Origin: Paraspadella gotoi
Lineage: Eukaryota > Chaetognatha
NCBI GenBank assembly: GCA_051294375.1
Contig: CM119271.1
Coordinates: 2,576,412 to 2,640,411 of the forward strand
Length of the DNA: 64,000 nt
Reading direction: 5' to 3'
Shown here: one piece after another, positions 59,882 to 64,000 of the stretch
How the letters are laid out: each line of letters opens with the position of its first letter
How positions within the stretch are numbered: position 1 is the stretch's first letter
Notes under the pieces: model-generated
Seen by the model: the letters and a program-made list of their open reading frames with translations, nothing else
What the model was told of the DNA's origin: nothing
Database searches by the model: none
Program-made: the position numbers and the translations under genes

Positions 59882-60319
59882 TTAGGAACAGGCTGAAGCT
59901 GACGTAGAGGCGCGGTGCCCCAGCAGATGAAGCCGACCTCTTGGCTGGCACTGTACCGCCGGAGCCGTCGGACAGCCGCTACGAACACGCAAAAAAATCA
60001 TCGCGACATAAACGGCGAATAGCCCCTTCAGCTTCGTGATCTCAAACTTTAAACAAGCGTGGCACCCCTCTGACCCTGAGGATTTCCTCAATCTGTTTGA
60101 AGCACACCTCTCATCAGGATCATCGGGGTCACAGCAGCCGAAACATGTCCAGAGAATCGCATCACTTGTTGAACCAATGTATTGACAGTATCGAGAGAAA
60201 GTCCTAATGAATGAAAAACTGATTGGATCTCCGATCCAGGGAAATATCGCCGTAAGGCTTCTGTAATCAGAACTAATGAGCGTGATGGCGTCATTGACGC
60301 GCTTGTGGCTAGAAGCCAT
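59882..60319 (-). CDS. Open frame at the right end of the island, unrecognised
   Basis: 145 codons from MASSHKRVND, with a Cys-rich middle (CFGCCDPDDPDERC, GCHAC) that could hint at metal binding. An overlapping frame on the same strand (59951-59712) encodes a basic then acidic-serine protein (KKPVIYDDASSEDLSAPDSS). The pair might be parts of one frame-broken gene, but I cannot identify it. Confidence 0.25.
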   Translation of the reverse strand: MASSHKRVNDAITLISSDYRSLTAIFPWIGDPISFSFIRTFSRYCQYIGSTSDAILWTCFGCCDPDDPDERCASNRLRKSSGSEGCHACLKFEITKLKGLFAVYVAMIFLRVRSGCPTAPAVQCQPRGRLHLLGHRASTSASACS

Positions 60320-60458
60320 GATCTAAGTTGAGGTCTGAACTGAAATCTAAATAAAAGGGATGAGCAAACAAAACAAACAAACAGGCAAGAAATGAGTTTC
60401 TTCTTAGGGTTGCAACAGGGTTGAGCGTAGGCGACCAGAAGAAACGTTGAGGCACGAA

Positions 60459-60511
60459 CGATGAAACCTCAACTCACCCTCGCAGTTGATTCCATCCTGC
60501 ATGAAGGATAG
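60459..60511. repeat. Terminal direct repeat of the island, right copy
   Basis: AAACCTCAACTCACCCTCGC then AGTTGATTCC and ATCCTGCATGAAGGATAG, matching 53381-53429 with about two indels. The host-like AT-rich sequence resumes just after it. Confidence 0.85.
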
Positions 60512-60550
60512 CAAAAATATTGTTTTGTTACAACACAACAACAATTTTAT

Positions 60551-60602
60551 TATGACATAAAAAACAGACATGTTTCGACTCTGTTTCAAGTCTTTATCAG
60601 CG
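60551..60602 (-). ncRNA. Hammerhead-ribozyme-like motif, probably degenerate
   Basis: Read on the minus strand, CTGATAA is followed by a GACT/AGTC helix with an 8-base loop, GAAA, an ACAT/ATGT helix, and a GTC cleavage-type triplet. This is the order of core boxes in hammerhead ribozymes. Deviations: the core G8 position is A (CTGATAA for CTGATGA), and I see no complementary stem I. Hammerheads are known from Penelope-like elements, which fits the edge position. Activity is unlikely as it stands. Confidence 0.35.
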
Positions 60603-60659
60603 CATTCAAGAGCCAGAGTTAAAGAGAAAATACCAATAAATACTTAGTTTTTTTTAAAT

Positions 60660-60875
60660 CTAAATAGTTAATTATAAAGTTAAATTATAAAATTAACCGA
60701 TCTTAACGGTTAACCGTAAAAATGTTAGTTTTAGCGGTTAAGCGGAATCCTAACAATAATTATACGTATATCGGAACTCTAGTCATGACCGAATCAAGAG
60801 AGTGCATGAAATTGGTACAAAAATTATCCATTAATTCAATAAATAAGTGATCTTGTCTACTGACTTTGGACAGGC
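60660..60875. repeat. Right inverted arm
   Basis: Inverted, imperfect partner of 52082-52350, containing TTAACCGATC..TTAACGGTTAACCG, TATCGGAACTCTAGTCATGA and TGACTTTGGACAGGC. Confidence 0.65.
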
Positions 60876-61017
60876 GGTGATATAAGTGTTTTTTCAAAAA
60901 TTGTAGTAAAACGTTTATTAACGACTTCACAGTTCACACTTCACACTTTACAGTTCACACCTGCCCCTGTCCTGTCCCCACTAAAACCCCTCATTCTTAC
61001 CCCCTCGATTTTCCAAG

Positions 61018-61229
61018 GAGCGACGGCCACGCCCATCGATGGACTCGTCAACGTCGGCATCGTCGTCGTCGTCATCGCCGTCGTCGTCGTCGTCGTCGTC
61101 GTCCTCGCAGGTATTAGGAAATCAAACGACGGAAACTTCGATGTCATCGCTTTTGACAAGAAATTCCAATGGATCGAGGAAAGTGTGAAAGTTCACGTGA
61201 AGGATCACAGGAGTCCATTTAATCCATGA
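61018..61229 (+). CDS. Terminal exon of a single-pass membrane protein (orphan)
   Basis: After a long pyrimidine-rich acceptor (CCCCTCGATTTTCCAAG) two bases complete a codon and 69 codons run to TGA at 61227-61229. They encode TPIDGLVNVGI, a Val/Ile-rich membrane helix (partly a GTC repeat, VVVVIAVVVVVVVVLAGI), then a charged tail, RKSNDGNFDVIAFDKKFQWI and ending HRSPFNP. AATAAA follows 80 bp on. The ordinary-looking tail argues for a real gene. Its upstream exons were not found; the 52-60 kb element may separate them or have destroyed the gene. Confidence 0.6.
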
Positions 61230-61308
61230 CATTTTTAAAAAAAGTCAAGTCATCTTCTGGCTAAACTTTGTTGAGCTATTGCTTATTTCAACAAAAAAAT
61301 TAATCTTG

Positions 61309-61314
61309 AATAAA
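61309..61314 (+). terminator. Polyadenylation signal for the orphan terminal exon
   Basis: AATAAA 80 bp after the stop. The convergent minus-strand gene ends about 110 bp further right. Confidence 0.5.
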
Positions 61315-61424
61315 AAAACGAATTTAATTATATATGCGTATTTATTAAATTCTTGAACGGAACAGTTAAAAATTAAAACAATATAAATACTAATAGTTTA
61401 TATTTCGTCACAAAGCCGACGTCT

Positions 61425-61568
61425 TCACCCAACAATTCCCGAGATAACCGCTGCCTTGAGGGCAACTTTCACTTTGCCCATGGCCATGTTGAAGACGTAG
61501 GCCCCGACGAGGCACTTGTTGGCCTCCAAGAGCCGCTCGGCCAACTGCAAGGCTTTCAGACCAAAGGC
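61425..61568 (-). CDS. Helical protein last exon with stop
   Basis: 47 codons plus TGA: AFGLKALQLAERLLEANKCL, then VGAYVFNMAMGKVKVALKAA and ending VISGIVG. Acceptor TCTCCTCAAAG. Confidence 0.75.
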   Translation of the reverse strand, partial: AFGLKALQLAERLLEANKCLVGAYVFNMAMGKVKVALKAAVISGIVG

Positions 61569-63893
61569 CTTTGAGGAGAAAAAAAATCAGGAATCATTAA
61601 GTTTTTTTTTTTTCGGAATAGTAGTAAAGTAAGAAGTTTGGATTATTTCTCGTTTATCTTTAAAAAGAAAACAAAGTTTATTTATTTACAAACAACGAGT
61701 TTTTTAATTAAAAAAAAAATAACGGACATGTTTCGACTCTTCATCGAGTTCTTAAGGAATTGGTCATTAATGATGGGGCATACCTTCAGGAAGGTAATCA
61801 TGCCGTCGACGAGATACTCGGCGCCGTCCAATCCCGCGCGAGCCATCTTCCTCAGCGCGGACTGCACGTAATCCTCAGCCGTTTCCAGCATGCCGAACCC
61901 CTGGAGATCGTGGGATTCAAAACAATCAAACTACATTTAACGTTTAGCGGAAGTGGAAATGTAGCAGATTAATTTGTGGATTATCTCAAATGAGAATAAG
62001 TTCCTCAATCTCATTTGCATATTGTCGTATTCTGTTAAAGCTTTGATAAATTTTTGTTCTATTGTCCTAAAGGTTTAATATTGATATTTTACATTGTTTG
62101 TTCGTGGTTCAATTAATAGAAATGTGAGCCATGACAAACTCTATTTGAAGGCTGACTTCAGACAAAGAACAAAAGATATTCTTTTGTCACATCGATGTTT
62201 TTTGGCCAAACTGTGGAAGATCTTCAGCTCGTGAACTTACCTCAATCTCGTCCACAACGTCGGCGGCTTCTTTCAACGCGATCGCCAATTCTACGTAGAC
62301 GTAGTCGCCGATGAGACGCCTGTGGTGGAGGAGATTGTGGAGGTTATAGGGGTTGCTGTGGTTGTCGATGCGCACTGTGGTTTTTGTGGTCGTATTCTGT
62401 GAGTATTTGTATAATATCATCTCCCTTATATTCCTGTAAACTTTCTATCAAGTATAATTCACTAATTAATTAATCAACTAATTAAATTAATTAATTACAG
62501 TACCCAAAAACGTATAGACTTGAGGCGACTTAATTCGCCTCAAGTCGCCTCAGACTGTAAAAATGTAAAAGTGCTCGAAATAATATTATTTACCTGTTAT
62601 TCTCGATCCAACGAATGGCCATCTTAAATCCCGAGCGGCCAACCTTCTTGAGAACGTCAACGATGGCTTGGCCCACGGGGCCGACCGCCTCCTTGAAGCG
62701 CTTCGAGACAACCTTCAGCTTGATCAGGATGCGGGGGAGCACCTGGTGAGCGGAGTGTGTTCAGATAGAGATGTTACTTGAGAAGTGGGATATGAAGGAT
62801 TCGATTGAGCTGTTGGCGGGAAAATTTGAAAGAGCAGAAGAAAAGAACGAACGAAGGAAACGAAAAAGAAAGAAGAAAATGTAAAAAAAAATTTAAAAAA
62901 ACAGAAACAAAAAATGGCACTATCTTCCAAGAGCGTCCCTTTTCTGCTTCCAACCCCTAAATTTTATTTTATTATTATAAACGTTTAATCCTGAATCTCT
63001 TACTGAATTTTAAACCTCATCTTTAATCCTAACATAATCCATAAAACCAATCTTTATCATTAACAATTTAACAATATCTCTAACTTAAGTCCTAATCTAA
63101 TTTTTTAAAGCTAAAAAAGGGCACTTTTGGAAAATATGGCGCAAAACAATTATAATAAAAAAACAAAACAAAGTAAGATGGAAAGAAGCAGTCGATAAAA
63201 ACAGAAGATGTTCCGCTCGCCTTATGGACGAATTTCCGCAGAGCGCTTCTCAAAGACCCCGTGGATCCGACGAGGCGTTCCAGTGCCCCCTCGCAGATTC
63301 GTCTCATGTCCTCCAGGAGACGGCGAGAGTCACGGTTCGCCGGGTCGGAGAGAGCCGCGCCCACATCCAAGGCGAGTTTGTCCAGCCAGGACTGCGAGGG
63401 AAAGGATTAGTGGAGTATCCTCAAAACTATTTATCTATTTATCTATCAGAATCCTTAAAAATATGAGAGCGAAAATTTTTTTTTTATCAGTTCTTTGATA
63501 TTATTAAATGCTTCAACGTCTTCACGCAATTAAATAATCTATTCTTAAAAATCCTTTCCTAAAAATATGAAATTTTTAAAAAAAATTTTATCTTATTTTT
63601 ATTTTATAATAATTTCTTTGATGTTTTTTGCTTCAAAGCGTCAAAGCAATTAAATGTAAAGTTAAAATTAAAAATCGATTCATATTTTTCATAAATATAC
63701 AGAAAATCGTTAAATTTGGGCCTTACTTACCTTTCCCTGACCCTCTGAAACTCACCCCAACGCCGTCGTCAGCATCATCCACCTCGACTCCATAACCCTC
63801 GATCCCCAAAGCCGCGTGGAGTTTCCCTCTCAACATCGAGTAGATCATTTCGCCCAAATCGCACTTCATTTGCTCGACGTATTCGAGAGCGGC
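61425..63893 (-). CDS. Unrecognised helical protein, 3' six exons (partial at the right edge)
   Basis: Joins, on the minus strand, 63893-63756, 63391-63221, 62742-62594, 62319-62241, 61900-61784 and 61568-61425. This gives 265 residues plus stop, with compatible phases at all five junctions. Composition is rich in Ala, Leu, Lys, Val and Gly, in amphipathic-helix patterns (LPRILIKLKVVSKRF; TAEDYVQSALRKMARAG; LKALQLAERLLEANK). No membrane helix is clear; the final AVISGIVG is mildly hydrophobic. There are four cysteines. It begins upstream of the window. I do not recognise the family: a lipid-binding or structural helical protein is only a guess. One of its introns has a GC donor. Confidence 0.75.
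61784..61900 (-). CDS. Helical protein exon
   Basis: 39 codons, phase 0 at both ends: GFGMLETAEDYVQSALRKMA, then RAGLDGAEYL and ITFLK. Acceptor GATCTCCAG, donor AAG/GTATGC. Confidence 0.75.
62241..62319 (-). CDS. Helical protein exon
   Basis: 79 nt, one base then 26 codons: RLIGDYVYVELAIALKEAAD then VVDEIE. Acceptor CTCCACCACAG, donor GAG/GTAAGT. Confidence 0.75.
62522..62560. repeat. Small perfect hairpin in an intron
   Basis: CTTGAGGCGA, a short loop and TCGCCTCAAG form a stem of about 10 bp, followed by another TCGCCTCAG. It may be the core of a small foldback repeat. Confidence 0.7.
62594..62742 (-). CDS. Helical protein exon
   Basis: 49 codons plus two bases. Reads VLPRILIKLKVVSKRFKEA, then AIVDVLKKVGRSGFKMA and IRWIENN. 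Acceptor GCTCACCAG, donor ACAG/GTAAAT. Two helical blocks are separated by VGPVG. Confidence 0.75.
62915..63147. mobile_element. Short MITE related to the 3.9-4.5 kb copy
   Basis: The left end GGCACTATCTTCCAAGAGCG then TCCCTTTT is mirrored at the right by AAAAAAGGGCACTTTTGGAA then AATATGGCGC. The interior words (AATCCTGAATCTCTTACTG, CCTAACATAATCC) are the reverse-complement style of the TTAAGGATTAGG words in the 3.9-4.5 kb element. It sits in an intron of the helical-protein gene, about 70 bp from an exon. Confidence 0.55.
63221..63391 (-). CDS. Helical protein exon, followed by a GC-AG intron
   Basis: 57 codons, phase 0 at both ends. Reads SWLDKLALDVGAALSDP, then LLEDMRRICEGALERLVGS and ends RKFVHK. 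Acceptor CCCTCGCAG. The donor position reads AAG/GCGAGC; no GT donor nearby keeps phase, so a GC donor is the simplest model. Confidence 0.72.
63756..63893 (-). CDS. Helical protein, first exon visible in the window
   Basis: 46 codons between a TCTTCCAG acceptor and a GGG/GTGAGT donor, phase 0 at both ends. Reads AALEYVEQMKCDLGEMIYSM and later an acidic VEVDDADDGVG. Confidence 0.75.
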
Positions 63894-64000
63894 CTGGAAG
63901 ATCGAAGGTGGGGGAGATTGATTGATTGATTGATTTGTAACGCTCCAAAATGTGCCGGTTAACTCATTAACAATTAAAACATGTTACAGAGCAATACATA

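Larger units (their letters stand above)
53155..60512. mobile_element. Unidentified GC-richer island, about 7.4 kb, no intact long ORF
   Basis: Base composition changes abruptly from AT-rich to roughly balanced at about 53155 and back after about 60512. Microsatellites, frequent elsewhere, are absent. The longest open frames are about 214 codons (- strand, 56172-55528), 147 (- strand, 58439-57996) and 145 (- strand, 60319-59882). None has a motif I recognise, and they may be chance frames. Related sequence blocks lie at both ends (53177-53240 with 53430-53500; 53381-53429 with 60459-60511). I would guess a degraded retroelement, perhaps Penelope-like in tandem, inserted into the hAT-like element, but the class is not established. 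Confidence 0.5.
52244..60789. mobile_element. hAT-like inverted-repeat element holding an unidentified insert
   Basis: The ends are TAGTGTTCCGATA (from 52252) and its inverted partner TATCGGAACTCTA (ending 60781), one mismatch in 13. Each end is flanked by GTCATGAC (52244-52251, 60782-60789), an 8-bp duplication typical in length for hAT transposons. Because GTCATGAC is its own reverse complement, it may instead be part of longer inverted arms; outer sequences (GCCTGTCCAAAGTCA at 52082-52096 and inverted at 60861-60875) are also related. Subterminal CGGTTAA/TTAACCG words crowd both ends, resembling transposase-binding motifs. No hAT transposase ORF is visible. Confidence 0.55.

Noticed and set aside
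53155-60512. Bacterial contamination as the source of the GC-richer island
   Set aside because: No dense intact ORFs, no ribosome-binding-site pattern and no bacterial gene recognised; both edges carry related repeats and are enclosed by inverted ends in continuous sequence. Not fully excluded without read evidence.

Overview
This is a window of animal nuclear DNA, most likely from an arthropod or another ecdysozoan; I cannot name the species. The evidence is exons split by introns with polypyrimidine/AG acceptors and GT (occasionally GC) donors, long C2H2 zinc-finger genes, a netrin receptor, a neuropeptide-type GPCR, a tRNA-derived SINE, MITEs and very many (CT)n/(GA)n microsatellites. Coding exons are GC-rich and introns AT-rich. 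The assembly is rough. It has long N gaps next to microsatellites, four gaps of exactly 25 N, unmerged contig overlaps, and single-base indels that break otherwise conserved exons.

Layout. (1) About 1.5-29.3 kb, + strand: the 3' two thirds of an unc-5 netrin receptor gene, from a linker just before ZU5, through ZU5 and UPA, to the death domain and stop codon. The last four coding exons occur as a tandem series (copies 1 and 2 with exons A-D, copy 3 with B-D only). Only some copies are in frame: A2, B2/B3, C3 and D3 give one clean C-terminus. I think most of this triplication is assembly error. (2) 30.5-32.8 kb: simple repeats. (3) 32.9-37.1 kb, + strand: two adjacent intronless C2H2 genes with 16 fingers each, clearly paralogues; the first has a one-base frameshift. 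(4) 39.3-46.4 kb, + strand: a six-exon class A GPCR of FMRFamide/myosuppressin-receptor type. It has very large insertions in extracellular loops 1 and 3. Its 3' end is repeated at 48.2-51.1 kb beyond a 25-N gap, as expected for an unmerged contig overlap. (5) 52.1-60.9 kb: imperfect inverted arms with subterminal CGGTTAA motifs and a palindromic 8-bp flank (hAT-like) enclose about 7.4 kb of visibly more GC-rich sequence. That interior has no long intact ORF, has direct repeats at both ends, and carries a hammerhead-like motif at its right edge. I cannot identify it. (6) 61.0-61.2 kb, + strand: a terminal exon encoding one membrane helix and a short tail. It converges with (7) 61.4-63.9 kb, - strand: six phase-compatible exons of an unrecognised helical, Lys/Ala/Leu-rich protein that runs off the right edge.

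The genes do not form an operon or a shared pathway, although unc-5 and the GPCR are both plausibly neuronal. The most unusual features are the GC-rich island in its inverted-repeat frame, the GPCR with a roughly 230-residue third extracellular loop, and a MITE family seen twice.
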